A stretch of DNA of 64,000 nt from the NCBI RefSeq assembly GCF_027595985.1, contig NC_073302.1, positions 283,476,668-283,540,667 on the forward strand, in the 5' to 3' direction. Both the position numbers and the translations under genes were made by a program. Shown here one piece after another: positions 1-11,303 of this stretch (the first letter of the stretch is position 1; every line of letters starts with the position of its first letter). Origin of the DNA: Sorex araneus. Taxonomy: Eukaryota > Chordata > Mammalia > Eulipotyphla > Soricidae. A model generated the notes under the pieces. That model made no database searches. It was not told where the DNA came from and worked only from the letters and a program-made list of their open reading frames with translations.

Positions 1-107
1 AGCCCCGAAACAAAAAGGAAACCAAATGCAAATGAAATTTATACAAAATTACTAATCTTAGAAGCTTGAATTACAGTACAAAGGTGTACTATATTAAGGG
101 TGTACTA

Positions 108-236
108 TAACAAGGGTGCTTGCCTTGCAGGCAGCCAACCCAGATTCTATTCCTAGTATCCCATAGGATCTCCAAAACTCCTTAGCTCTGATCCAGGAGA
201 GCCCTGAGCACTTCAAGGTGTGGTCCACAAACCTAA
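108..236 (+). mobile_element. SINE A (SOR-like), old degenerate copy
   Basis: The order of blocks matches the poly(A)-tailed SINE seen clearly at 41,456: a tRNA-like head (tgcttgccttgcaggcagcc), a diverged B box, a 'cccata.gatc' block and a 'ccctgagcac' block near the 3' end. The first part of the head is poorly preserved and the A-rich tail has decayed. Confidence 0.6.
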
Positions 237-1170
237 ATAGATAGGTAGATAGAATAATAAAATAAGATAATCTTTTATTTTATTCTTCAGACTTAAAATT
301 CCTATGAAACAAGATCAATCAATTCAGAAATTCTTTGTTCTCTATAGATTAAACAAATGATTTTCTTTTTTTTTTCAGGATGACTGCCACATTACATTGG
401 ATATTTTAAAACATTGTTTCTGAAACATTATCAATTTAGGGTTTCTTCTTTATAAACTAATAGGTTATTGCTGCAAGGTATTATGTCAAAACATATTTAA
501 CTTAAATAATGGGTTTGACAAATAGCACATTTTATGCAACAATCCCTTGAGAATCACATAAGCATGTGATGTCTTTAATTCCGATAATTTGGGTGAGAGT
601 AGAGAGACCCTTTACTCTCAATTAAGTAGAGAGTGGAACAGTTCTCCTTTTTTTATACCACTCAAGTTTCTAGGCCAAAGAAGTTAGATAAATGTTCACA
701 GAATATTCTGTTGAAGAGCTTTATCATTGTTATATTCTTAGCTTGAATTGTGCTATGATTAATAGAAAATTTACACCTGCACTGCCGTTGAATTATTAAA
801 AACTTCAAAAGTCACAACAGAATTACATCTCAAATACTCTTATGTAAAACTAAATGCATTAATAATTCATAATCAATTGTATTAGATTTCTCAGACTCAA
901 GACTCTCATGGTTTTTAAGACTCAGCACTATTCTATTATCATCTGTACCATTAATGATAACTGAGCTAAATAGCTATTTGCTGCCCTATTTTGTGAATTT
1001 ATGGATTTTTATTAGTATCACTGGCCTTTGGAATCAATATCAGTGGAAAGACAAATGAAAACTACCAAAGTTTTTAAAGTGCTCAAATCTTGCCAAAATT
1101 CCTCAGGTGAATATCATTGCCCTTGTTTGTGAAAGATTGCCTTAATTCATCCAAAATTTGTGTTTTATGC
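237..1170. other. AT-rich sequence, nothing recognised
   Basis: There is no open frame of note, no SINE and no L1 block I can recognise. It reads as unique or very old repeat DNA. Confidence 0.4.
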
Positions 1171-1359
1171 TACAGTAACCAATTTGTTTTCACTCTTTTG
1201 ACCTTCATTATTTTATTAAAAATTACAAATATTTTATAAATATGTTCCTTTCTTCTGTGTTGCTCTTTTTGCAAATAGATGTTCACAGCAATCTCTTAAA
1301 ATTCTTTCATTTCCACGACATTAGTTGAAACTTTAAAAGTCAAAAACTTGTTCACAGTT

Positions 1360-1485
1360 TCCTCTTTTTATTTTTTATTAGTCTAAAGAGGGGTTCCTTA
1401 ATAATATTGGTCCTTTCAAAGATCCAGCTCTTGTTTTCACTGATTTCTTGTATGATCCTTCGATATATATTTTACTTATTTACAT
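1360..1485 (-). mobile_element. L1 ORF2 fragment, antisense
   Basis: The + strand reads like the common antisense text of mammalian L1 ORF2 (cctttcaaagatccagctct followed by 'cactgatttcttgtat'). It is a short, old fragment. The upstream border is uncertain, and L1 sequence may reach back to about 1,180. Confidence 0.6.
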
Positions 1486-1492
1486 AGCACTC

Positions 1493-1996
1493 TGGGACTC
1501 CGAGCCAGGCTGTTTTCACTCAGGGCGCCCCAGAGGGGGGCGGGTGAGAACCTTCCCTGGCCCAAGGCACCCAGCCCCAGCAGCCGACCTCCACTACCTA
1601 ACCACTGACACACTCCAGGCCACTTTCCGGATGTGCAACACGTTACAAGATACTTCCTACTAATTTTCCATAATTACCACACCATATTTGATGGAGTTCA
1701 GACAGTAGGCAACAAATCATAGAGAGTAATACACATACCTCTTGGAAAGTCTGGCAAGCTACTGAGAGTATCCCGCCCACAAGGGGAAGAGCCTGGTAAG
1801 CTACCTGTGGTGTATTCGATATGCCAAAAACAGTAACAATAGATCTCATTCCCCTGACCCTAAAAGAGCCTCCAGTCGTTGAGAAAGACGGGTAAGGAGA
1901 GGCTGCTAAAATCTCAGGGCTGGGAGGAATAGAGACATTACTGGTGCTCGCTTGAGTAAATCAATGAACAACGGGATAACAGTAATACAGTGATAC
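1493..1996 (+). mobile_element. Type C composite retroelement, RTE-tailed
   Basis: The 5' block (gccaggctgttttcactcag, then a GC-rich stretch ending in 'cagccccagcagccgacctcc') matches the 5' blocks of the elements at 56,961 and 62,366. The 3' half is the long form of SINE B: 'tggcaagctactgagagtat', 'atatgccaaaaacagtaaca', 'tctcattcccctgaccct', 'aaaatctcagggctggga', and the RTE-like end (gagacattactggtgctcgc). It stops in the short-repeat tail 'acagtaatacagtgatac'. The middle (about 1,630-1,740) does not match the other copies and is probably diverged or rearranged. Confidence 0.7.
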
Positions 1997-2380
1997 CTAG
2001 CATTCTCTTTCTTCTTCCCTTGTGGTAATTCTTGCCTCAACTCTATATTAGTGTCTAAATGCAACAGGTTACAGTATTTAACTGAAACATTTCATGTTGA
2101 TTGATGAATTAACTGCTCTATTTCTATTAATGTTTTTGTTTGGGGCTATACATGACAATATTCATGTGCACTCCTGACTCTGTGCTCTTCTGAAGATGCT
2201 CATGTGACCATATGTGAAATCAGGGATTGAATTCAAGCCTGCCTCTGACTATGAATTTTCTTATCTTTATGCCTTTGTTGGACTCCATAGGGTCATGTTA
2301 CTTGTTTCTTTTTGAAGTTGCTTTAATTGTAATTTCCCTGAGGACATGAAAACATAAATTCAAAATTTTGTGCTCCTATA
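1997..2380. other. Unassigned sequence
   Basis: Part of this may be the decayed upstream portion of the L1 fragment that continues after the SINE at 2,398. I cannot place it firmly. Confidence 0.35.
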
Positions 2381-2397
2381 TAAATAGCAGGATTATT

Positions 2398-2551
2398 GGG
2401 GCTGGAGTGATAGCACAGCAGGTAGGGCATTTGCCTTGCACGCAGCTGACCCAGGTTTGATTCCCAGTATCCCATATGGTCCCCTGAGTGCAGAACCAGG
2501 AGTGGCCCCTATGCATCACCAGGTGTGACCCAAAACAAACAAACAAAAAAA
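2398..2551 (+). mobile_element. SINE A (SOR-like) with target site duplication
   Basis: The copy is bounded by a 16-bp direct repeat (aaatagcaggattatt at 2,382-2,397 and 2,552-2,567). The tRNA-like head has an A box (tagcacagcaggtaggg) and a B box (ggtttgattcc). About 25 bp are missing relative to the copy at 41,456: the 'agcaccgccaggggtgattc' segment between 'cccctga' and 'gtgcaga'. The tail is A-rich with CAAA repeats. Confidence 0.92.
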
Positions 2552-2870
2552 AAATAGCAGGATTATTCAAGATAGTCAAAACATAGATGCAAACTAAATG
2601 CCCTGTGTATAAACACACAAGATAGATATAGATATAGATACATAAAGATACATATCACCACTCACTGAGAGATGAATGTATAAAGATATGGTGGTATATA
2701 AACATACTCCAGAGAAAACTAGTCTGCCATGAAGAAAGATGAAAATATGCTACTTGATACAAATTTGATGATAGACCTGGAGGTGAGAGATTTTGCTAAG
2801 TGAATTAAGGAAGCAAAAGTAATTGCTGAATGGTTTCACTCATATCTGGAAAATGAATAACCAGGCAAGC
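2552..2870 (+). mobile_element. Old L1 3' end
   Basis: The text follows the end of L1 ORF2 and its 3'UTR: 'ttcaagatagtcaaaacata', 'tgccatgaagaaagatgaaa', 'tttgctaagtgaattaag' and 'ggtttcactcatatctgga'. The order is typical of L1 (tandem Tyr/Ile region, 'aagtgaat..agtcag', 'actcatat.tgga'). It is diverged, with no open frame. The SINE at 2,398 landed in or at its upstream edge. Confidence 0.65.
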
Positions 2871-3031
2871 AATCTGGGATAAAGAGCCATGAAACTAACC
2901 CTAAGACTTGGAAATCTACAGCTGTTCCAAGAGAGAGTGGTCTTGTTGCTTATAACATGGCCCTGGAAAGTTGATAGTGAATGTGCTGACTTCCCTGCTG
3001 ATGACTGATCCCAGGCAGAAAGCAAACACTG

Positions 3032-3135
3032 CATCTGGTCCCTGAGCACTGCTAGGAGTGAGCTCCAGGATAGAACATCAGAAATAATTCTGGAGCAACA
3101 GTGAGCAACACGGAACATGACACAAACAAAATAAA
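3032..3135 (+). mobile_element. SINE A, 3' fragment
   Basis: Only the 3' half is present: 'ggtccctgagcactgctagg', 'agtgagctcc' and an A-rich CAAA-type tail (acaaacaaaataaaa). The tRNA head cannot be made out. Confidence 0.45.
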
Positions 3136-3309
3136 ATGCTTAAAAGAACAGTTAGAAAGAGGTTGGCCATACTTCCTTGTAAAAAACATCTGCCGGCAGG
3201 TGACCAGGGGAAGAGCCCCAGTAGCTCTTCCCCTCGGCAGCCCCCCAGGTTCGGGGTTTCGGTCCTGGGACAATCGCCCAGCCAGAGAGGCACAGGCCAT
3301 GGGGCAGAC

Positions 3310-4250
3310 GGAGGAGGAAATAAGGGCCAAGCCGGTTGATTGATCATTTGCCCCTTATTCCATTCTGTCCTGTCTTTCTCTCTGCTTCTCTCCTGGCTCT
3401 TGATCTCTCCTTTCTCTGGATTCTGCTGCTCCATCCTCCTAATCTAGTCTCTCCCCCTACTTGTCTCTCTCTACCTTGCCCTTCAGGCTACACACAGCCA
3501 GGTAGCAAAATCAACATAAGAAAGCCCTTCCTGAGGGCTGGCACTGCACAGCCCTTTCTGACTGCCAGCAAAATACCTCTTTAGATTTCTTTCCTTTCCT
3601 TAGTCCAAGGACTCATTGATATCTTAATACTAGTTTTTGTTTTTGTTTTTGTTTTTGTTTTTTTTTTGTAGGGACACGGTAAGAAATACATTGAGGCTTG
3701 TAAGGAGCTCTCCTGGGAACATATTGCCACAGACACAGACCTCAGCACTGAGGCCAGATTAATCATTCCTAACCCTAGCAGGGTCCGAATCTAGTTATCA
3801 CTATTTGGACCATGACAGCATTTGTCCATGACCAAGCTCTTAACTTATAGTTAAGCATTAGGTGCTTTGGCCAGGCCCATCTCGATGCCAGGGTAGCACA
3901 CAACTCACCGCTTGCCCTGGGTCCATCTCGTCCCTCGTTGGGCCCCTGATTTTGGGGGTGCTATGAAGTAAAGGCAGCTGAGGCTTAGGTCGGGAGAACA
4001 GATGCCCTGGAGCAAAATATGCAGAGTCAAATCACTCCCAGGTATAGCATTTGCTACAGTCTTCCTGTGCCCATACAAAAGGATTTGGCTCTGAATAAAC
4101 TATGTAAAGGACTCAAGGAGAAGAGAAAAACAATATTTACAAGTCAACAGAGCACAAAGAAAGAAGTTACAGGGGAGTGGGAGCACTGTGATGGGAGTAA
4201 CCCAATAGACCTAAACTACCTGAGACACTGTTATCCTACAATTTCTATTT
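3310..4250 (+). repeat. R1 dispersed repeat, copy 1
   Basis: I do not recognise this family, but it recurs in the same order and orientation about 20 kb downstream. Its first part (3,310-3,605) matches 22,985-23,325, for example 'gtagcaaaatcaacataaga' against 'gtagcacaatcaacatagga', then 'aaagcccttcct' and 'tcctttccttagtcca'. Its second part (3,668-4,250) matches 24,783-25,500: 'ttggaccatgacagcatttg', 'cttaacttatagttaagcat' and 'gggtccatctcgtccct'. A (TTTTTG)n run at 3,632-3,668 joins the parts. There is no coding frame. A non-autonomous LTR element or an ERV remnant is possible; no LTR termini, primer site or poly(A) tail were found. Confidence 0.6.
3632..3668 (+). repeat. (TTTTTG)n simple repeat
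   Basis: About five units of ttttttg-type repeat end in a T run, inside R1 copy 1. Read from the other strand it could be the decayed A-rich tail of a lost retroelement. Confidence 0.75.
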
Positions 4251-4255
4251 TTTTT

Positions 4256-6069
4256 TAATTTGAGAGTTCACACTTTTTGCTTATAATTTTAAGTCATTAC
4301 GAGAGGCATGTTATGCAATACAGTTCAGATTAGAGTTACTGGGGGGAGGGGGTGGGGAAGAAATGCCTTTCACTTTCTTTCACTTTGGGTCTAATGTGTA
4401 TTTTTTATTTGACCCCTATTGGCATGCTAAACTTTAATATTTTGGGGGCTTAACAAACTCAAGTTGTCACAACCATTGAAACAGATTTTCCCAATGAGAA
4501 GATAAGCATCATGAAGAAAATACAGGTAGGAAGTAACTAAGCTAAACTGCACCATTGAACCATTGCGACAGAACCATGCCAGGTCAACAGTGGAAACGGG
4601 TAATGAAAGTATGCAGGACACTACTTCAGAAATGGGTCTCAAAGGAAGTGTAGGGTGTTTTGTAAGTATCTAGAGTTAATATATTTTAGGAGATAGCAAC
4701 TTTCAGACAAAAGCATCTAGATACTGGAGATAGGCGACAGGGTCCTTGCCTTTATGTGTCCTACTGGCTCCCCCCCCCCAACATCCCATATGTCTCCTGT
4801 GCCTTGCCAGCTGTTTATTATACCTGAGCTCAGAGCCAGAAGTATTTGTTAAATCTTTGATATGCATCTGAACATAGTTTGTTAAATCTATTTGGCTAAA
4901 TAAATAAATAAATAAATAAATAAAGCCATCTGACCATTACCATTGCAAATTATTCAAAATGCAATGAGACAATAAGTTTAGAAGCATAACTGACACTAAC
5001 TTGGGGTACTTAATGTCCAAAGAAAATAGTTTACCTAGTATATAACAGATGACTGAATTAGACTGTTATTATGTGAATACTCAAGTTGACTTCTGTAAGC
5101 ATTCCATTGCAACTGTTCTCAGATAAGCAGTGTATAAAATATATATATATACATATATATATATATAATATATATCATACATAGAACTTTCATTCACTGA
5201 AATAACATTTTCAGCATACTGGACAAGTAGCATTTTCTTTTCCATAAGAAAATAGTTGTAAGATCACATATGATAAAGGTGCTACTAAGACTTACAGAAA
5301 AACGAGATTGCTCAGTGGGGGAGCACAAACATGTGTTTGAGGTCTTGTTTTCGATATCTGACACAGCATGGTCCCCCAATACCACCCACTCAAAGTCCTG
5401 GCGGTCCCAAAGCACCTCCAGGTGAAAGTCCTATTTTGAAAAATAAAATAACAAACACAATGAACAAACTATGCTCAAATGCATATCAAAGATTTAACAA
5501 ATGCTTTTAATAATTACAATGATGCATATATGTAATTACACAAAAGTTTTGCATACAAACCCTTCTTTCTTCACAAAATCACTAGCTTATTATCTTGCCA
5601 AATTTAACTGCTAACAAACTCATAGAACACAACTATGCCACCAGCTAATAGTTGTAATTAATTGTTTCATTGGTGAATAAACCAGGCAATTATTTAATGC
5701 AGAAATTCAAAAAGCTTACCCTAGCAAATATTAAGCACTGATAGAATTTTCCCTGATATTCTTCACTCCCCTACTACATCAAACTGACTATGATCTGAGC
5801 AAGCTCCATCTGTGTATTCATCCATCCACTGAACCAGCCATTAGAGATCCATCCATAAATACAATAAGTAGTTGCTCTATGCAGGCTACGGGCTCAGCAT
5901 GAGTCCAGACGCTAGAAATGTTCTTATAAAAGAAAAAAAACAGAAATATTCTCTACAAGGGTAAAGGGGTCATATAAATTACAAATCAACTTAATAATTA
6001 CAATTTATCTTAAGCAATTGGCTATTTGGGAGTGGGGAGAGAGTGTATAACAGCAATACTTTGGACTTT
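4256..6069. other. Mostly unassigned, with simple repeats and two very old SINE-like stretches
   Basis: A (TAAA)n run lies at 4,893-4,925 and AT dinucleotide runs at 5,133-5,178. Stretches at 4,715-4,850 and 5,300-5,430 have the SINE A layout (head with 'gggtccttgcc', 'catcccatatg', 'gagctcagagccaga'; and 'gattgctcagtgggggagca', 'agcacctccaggtg'). They are too diverged to call firmly. The rest is AT-rich with nothing recognised. Confidence 0.45.
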
Positions 6070-6335
6070 AAACCAGGACTGAAGGGATAGCACAAAGGGT
6101 AGGGCATTTGCCTTGCATGTGCTGACCTGGGTTCGATTCCTCCATCCTTCTCAGAGAGCCCAGCAAGTCACAGAGAGTTTCCTGCTCACACGGCAGAGCC
6201 TGGTAAACTACCCGTGGCATATCTGTTATGCCAGAAACAGTAACAACAAGTCTCACAATGAAACATTACTGGTGCCCGCTTGAGCAAATCGATGAACAAT
6301 GGGACGACAGTGCTACAGTGCTACAGTGCTACTTT
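6070..6335 (+). mobile_element. SINE B (tRNA head, RTE tail), complete
   Basis: Modules in order are a tRNA-like head with B box 'gggttcgattcc', the 'cggcagagcctggtaaacta' block, 'atatctgttatgccagaaac', 'agtaacaacaagtctcac', and an end shared with the RTE LINE (attactggtgcccgcttgag, 'caaatcgatgaacaatggga'). It finishes in an (ACAGTGCT)n tail. The lack of poly(A) and the RTE-derived end suggest mobilisation by RTE rather than L1. Confidence 0.9.
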
Positions 6336-7810
6336 AAGCCAACAGTGAGGACTCCATTTCAATGTTTATGTTTTGATCTGTGCTCCCGAAGGTCTGCATT
6401 TACATAACTACTACTAGTAAATTCCTATGTTGTCTTAAATTAAGGATCAATATTCTTCCACAAAAACAATGCACAGGGAATCTCCCCAACGCTTATGCAG
6501 CTATTCACATGTCATTAGGCCTCTCCTTTCCTTGTCTCTCTTTTTCTTTCTCTTTTTTTCTTCTTCTCCTAAACATAAATTCCCTCCTGAAGGTGGCAAC
6601 ATGGATGCTATAAACAATGCACGGATTTATTATCCATGTCAGAGAAAGGGGAACAGCCAAGGGCAAAAATATGTTTCCTTGTTGTTAGTTTCCTGGATTC
6701 CTGATTCTACAATGTCTGACATAAAACTGTTCATTCATTCCTAACTACAAACAAGAATGAGAAATATGGTATTTTGTATGAAAATAACCTTGTCAAATAA
6801 AATCAAGATCCTGTTACTCAAGAAGCAGAGATAATGAGTATTTGGGGAGTTCGCAGCAGTCCTACTCATAGCGTCCCCAACCTCAGGGTTCTTTAACACA
6901 GCGGGGATGATTTATTACTCATCTCAGCAAGCAGCACAAGGCATGGTATATTAAAGATGCTCGGAAGTTGTAGAAGGATCTGTGACAATGAATGAAGTCT
7001 TCGATTACACTCACAGCAGTTTCTTCCCTATTGTCTGAAAGGGAATGATCCTGTGTTAAACAATACAAATAGCATTCAAAAGCCTGTGGACGTTGTTAAG
7101 CCGTCAAAGCTTAACCACCAAAGGTTAAGATAAAATTGTATGTTGCAAGGACTTTCAAATCTATTATAAGTTTTAGACGAACTATATTCAACCCAAACTA
7201 TAATACTGTATCACATGGCAGCATCAAAATTGTTTGGAGAACATTCCTAGAAAATCTGCAAAGAACAGATTATTAAGTGGCAATGTTTTTCTCCTGTTTT
7301 ATGAATTTTTGTGTTAAAGCACTGCTGTGTGTTTTTTAGCATATAAAATACAGCTACCTTCCCACACTGTAAATAATCTGAAACACATGAATATATATAT
7401 GTATATATATTATATATATATTTAAACTAAGCCCTTAAAACCAAATGCAATGTCATATAAAAGACAGTAATTTCAAAAGTATTTCTCAAAAAAAATTTTT
7501 TTCTTTTCCTCAGATTCTAATTCCTAGCCAAAGGTCTGCAGAGAAGCAATAACCCTATGATCTAAACAAATCTTGGGGTCTTCAGTTTTTTGGTTTTGTC
7601 TCTCAGAAGGAATAAATAAAAATCACCTGAGGAGATTCTTCTTTGATAATCCAAGGAGTTTTCGCTTCTTGCCACAAGACTAAAACTCTTCTCAATGCTT
7701 CTAACCTGTTCTTAAAACATTGAAACTTTCTATAAGTTATATATATGTATATATAATTTATATATGTAGCTATGTAAATTATGTATTTATGTACATTTAT
7801 TCATTGATGA
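6336..7810. other. Unassigned AT-rich sequence
   Basis: I recognise no gene or repeat family here apart from AT dinucleotide tracts at 7,390-7,425 and 7,738-7,770. Short open frames carry no recognisable domain. Confidence 0.4.
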
Positions 7811-8125
7811 TCAAGAATCAGGAATGCTGTATCATTTGCAAAGGCATTGAAAGTCAGATGGGCTGGACACATAATGCGATTTAGAGACGACCACTGGACT
7901 AGAGCTGTTACCGACTGGATTCCACAGGACGCCAAAAGAACTCATGGCCGCCCATCTACAAGATGGTCAGACTTCTTCGTCAAGACACTGAATGAATGGT
8001 TTGAGGCTCTTCATGTTCCTGGAGTAAGCACACGCCATTGAGCTACACTAGCATGTAACAGGGACAAATTGAGACATTACCGGTGCCCACTTGAATGAAT
8101 CCATGAACAATGGGATGACAATTCA
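7811..8125 (+). mobile_element. RTE-clade LINE, 3' end of ORF (pseudogene fragment)
   Basis: This is the C-terminal end of an RTE-type reverse transcriptase polyprotein. In one frame from 7,811 the translation includes 'RWAGHIMRFRDDHWTRAV', 'TDWIP', 'KRTHGRPSTRWSDFF' and 'KTLNEWFEAL'. The RWAGH..R..D.RWT and GRP..RW motifs are the hallmark of the region after the RT domain in RTE/BovB-like elements. The frame is broken by a TGA at 8,039 (Trp expected), after which it reads 'ATLACNRDK' and a proline-leucine-glutamate end. The last ~60 bp match the 3' ends of SINE B and type C. The RT and endonuclease domains are absent, so this is a 5'-truncated copy. Confidence 0.88.
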
Positions 8126-10690
8126 TACAAGTAAAATGATATACATGCACATACTTATATTTATATATATATATATACATATAAATAGGTGTAGGTAAAG
8201 ATATACATAGATATCACACAAAGATCTCATTTCACTGCCACCTGAAGGGTCAATCAATTTAGAGACACAGCAATACACTGAAAAGCACTTTGTTACCACC
8301 CAAAGGACAGGTTGTAGGATGGTGGACTCATTCCTCCAGCCATCTGGTCTTCAGAGTCGCAAGAAGCAATTTTAACAAAAAACGAACAAGGAAACATGTG
8401 TTTGGAAAGGATGAGCTGCTTTGGGAAGTACCAGAGTGATCAATGCACTGTCTCCTGGGAAGGCTCTGAGACATACCTCATCTCTCCTGCAATCTCCAAC
8501 AAAGGTTTCTGAGTAAGTGTACAACCTGTCCTTAGTTTCAGCTCAGGTGGCAGGGATGGACAGAACAAGATTGGGCCAACGGATCCTATTTAGAAGAGTG
8601 CACTGATTTTTCATTTTGAACTCAGTCTTCCATTTTCTGAGGATTAATTTTATATATAGTATATTTTATATAACAGAAATGCCTAAAATTTTACATGTAT
8701 ATGTGAATCAGAAAAAAAGGGCTTATGTGAATTTTTCTCTTTGCGTTTTTGTGAAATAATGGATTGGTCTTACTTTTTTTCCCCAAACTTAAAAAAAAAA
8801 GAATAACCTCAACAAAAACAACAAAATCATAATAACATAGGAAATAGAGTTTTTAAAAAATTATGGGGGTGGATTAACATAGTTTTATGAAATGGTACAA
8901 AAAGACAAACTCAATAGTAACTCTTAGTTAATGAAAGGAATTCCTCAAGTAATGGATATTGTTAATTATTAAACTTAATACAATGTTGATACATTACATA
9001 AAACTGGGATTGCCTGAGAGAATATTACCTGTACCTCTTGTGCTAATGATACCTGTATATTTATTTGGTTGTCTGGTAAACCTTAGTTTCAACACTAGAA
9101 TCAGCAGTGGTAAATAAGATTTTTCTTCTCACACAGATAAGATATGCATTATATTTTACACTTTGAAAATGCCTCCAAGCAAGCCTTTGAATGAACCTAT
9201 AAACCATGCATGCTTGCTTATGTACATGTCTGTGAGCATACAGGGACTTGCAGATGCTTTTAGTTGCAAACTTCTATTCATCTAATCTGTATTACCTTGA
9301 AAGTTAAACTTAATTAATTATACCAGAATTTGTTAAAATGAAGAAAAAGTCAGCTTAATCAAATTTATACAGATATCATCTTAAAAATGAGAAAATCTTT
9401 TAGCACTGTGAAAATTAAAATGGCCTGTTCCTGTTTCACACAGAGTACATATTAAAACATCCAGATCTTATATGATATATTAGAACTCGTATTTTTCCCA
9501 TTTTGAAATGGTCAATAAGGGAGAAAGGCAAGAGGATAGAAACCAATATCAACTTTAATTATAAAAAGTAAAAGGATGTTATTTTAAACTTAACATAGAA
9601 CTTTACCACAGTATATATATTTAAAAACGTTTTTGTTAGAATGAATGATTGCATATCATAATCAAGTGAAAATTATATTAAAAATTTTTGGAAGAACTTT
9701 TAAATCTTAAGATAAATAAGAAAACATTTTTTCAAAAACCACATGAAGAGTTAATGGCATCCATTATACTGCCAGGTTAATGACAACAGCAAGTTTTGTA
9801 TAGCATTTAATGTTATCCCCTCTACCATAAAATCAAATTAAATTATATTTTGTCCATTATCTGAATTCATCATAGTAGAAATAGGGGGTGACTACAGAGA
9901 GACATCCCAGCAAACAGCTTTCTCAACATCTAATTTGATCTAAAGACAGATTTTGAATTACCCAAGACAGGAATTTCTGAGATTTAGTATGCACAAGAAC
10001 TACACAAAGTCATTTTGAAAAATGATATATCCAAGGTGTTGATTATGAAGTCTCTGATCGAGGGATTAGGTCTGGGATTCCAAATCACTTATTTTTAAAA
10101 TATGTTTGTTCCTGTTAATACGTGATAAGCAGTGAGATGTAAAAGCAGAGTGATTATATACCCTTATTTCTCAGATGCCAGCTTTTGACAGTAAATGTGT
10201 ATCAAGGGCCTGAAAATCACATTCAACTGCATATGCAAGTACATGCAGTCCCCATTTTACTGATTAACAGTGTGTGCACATTTTAAAATATTAAAAAGCA
10301 GGGAATTGAGTTAACAACTTAAAACACCATTTAGGAGCTAACAAGAATATTTAGTTGAGTAGGAAGACCACAATTTCAAATTTAGACAGATTTTAGAAAA
10401 TATTTAGTATTCATATTTGGACAAGTATATTTGTCATAAAGGTACATAATTCTAGTGACAGAAAGTCAAACCCTATATTTAGAATTATGAAAAAATTAAA
10501 AGCGAGTGATTCTAAATTTCTAATATGACCACAAAATGAAAGAAGTAGTCAGTAAAAATGTCAAGATAAAAAGCAGCTATAGTTTTTAAACTGCACATAT
10601 ACATTTTCATGTCAATTGGTTAACCTGTTTAATACTAAAGATAGATTTTGGAGGAAAATGTTTCAAAATTTCAATTCAAAAATATCTTCT
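8126..10690. other. Unassigned AT-rich sequence
   Basis: An AT tract at 8,155-8,182 follows the RTE fragment, where its short-repeat tail would be. Beyond that, 2.5 kb show no SINE, no readable L1 block and no credible open frame. Confidence 0.4.
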
Positions 10691-10691
10691 T

Positions 10692-10880
10692 GGACTAGAG
10701 AGAAAATCTACAGGTTAATGCACTTGTCTTGCTTCGGGAAGACCCTGACTCAATCCCCTGCATTACATATGGTCCCCAGAGCATATAGGGGGTGATGTCT
10801 CAGAACCTAGCCAGCAGTAAGTCCTGAGGGCAGTCAGGTGTGTCGCAAACACCAAAAAAAAAAAAAAAAAGAAGAAGAAA
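10692..10880 (+). mobile_element. SINE A, old copy
   Basis: It has the head 'ggactagagagaaaatctac', 'cttgtcttgcttcgggaag', 'tgcattacatatggtcccca', 'taagtcctgagg' and a long A tail changing to GAA repeats. Divergence is moderate. Confidence 0.75.
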
Positions 10881-10954
10881 AGATCATGAACTCTACATTT
10901 AAGAATTGATCATGAACTCTATATTTAAGAATTGTGTGTATATGTAGGGCATGA

Positions 10955-11092
10955 GCCTTATGGTACTTATTGAGGCCTCACTTAGGCCATAACCAGCATT
11001 ATCAGTGGTTATGTGGTACCAGAAATCACACTCAGGGCCTTGTATATGCAAGCGATATGCTTTACTGCTTTAGTTACATACCTGTCCCTGTT
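10955..11092 (-). mobile_element. SINE A-like, very old
   Basis: Read on the minus strand, a decayed head and middle are visible (complement of 'ctcagggccttgtatatgca' and 'tatgctttactgctttag'). The younger SINE at 11,110 abuts it. Confidence 0.4.
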
Positions 11093-11109
11093 TCTGACTT
11101 CTTATTTCT

Positions 11110-11288
11110 TTTTTTTTCTTTTTTTGGGGTCACACTTGGTGATGCACAGGGGTCACTCCTGGCTCTGCACTCAGGAATTACCCCTGGCGGTGTTCAGGGG
11201 ACCATATGGGATGCTGCGAATTGAACCCGGGTTGGCCGAGTGTGAGGCAAAAGCCCTCCCTACCCACTGTGCTATCTCTCCACCCCAT
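11110..11288 (-). mobile_element. SINE A (SOR-like), complete
   Basis: The flanking duplication is tga(c/t)ttcttatttct at 11,095-11,109 and 11,289-11,303. On the + strand it starts with a T-rich tail and 'ggggtcacacttggtgatgc', passes 'ggcggtgttcaggggaccat' and the B box complement, and ends in 'gtgctatctctccacccc', the complement of the head. Confidence 0.9.
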
Positions 11289-11303
11289 TGATTTCTTATT
11301 TCT

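Noticed and set aside
7847..8041. 64-codon open frame as a host gene
   Set aside because: It is the 3' end of an RTE polyprotein, without RT or endonuclease domains, and broken by a stop.
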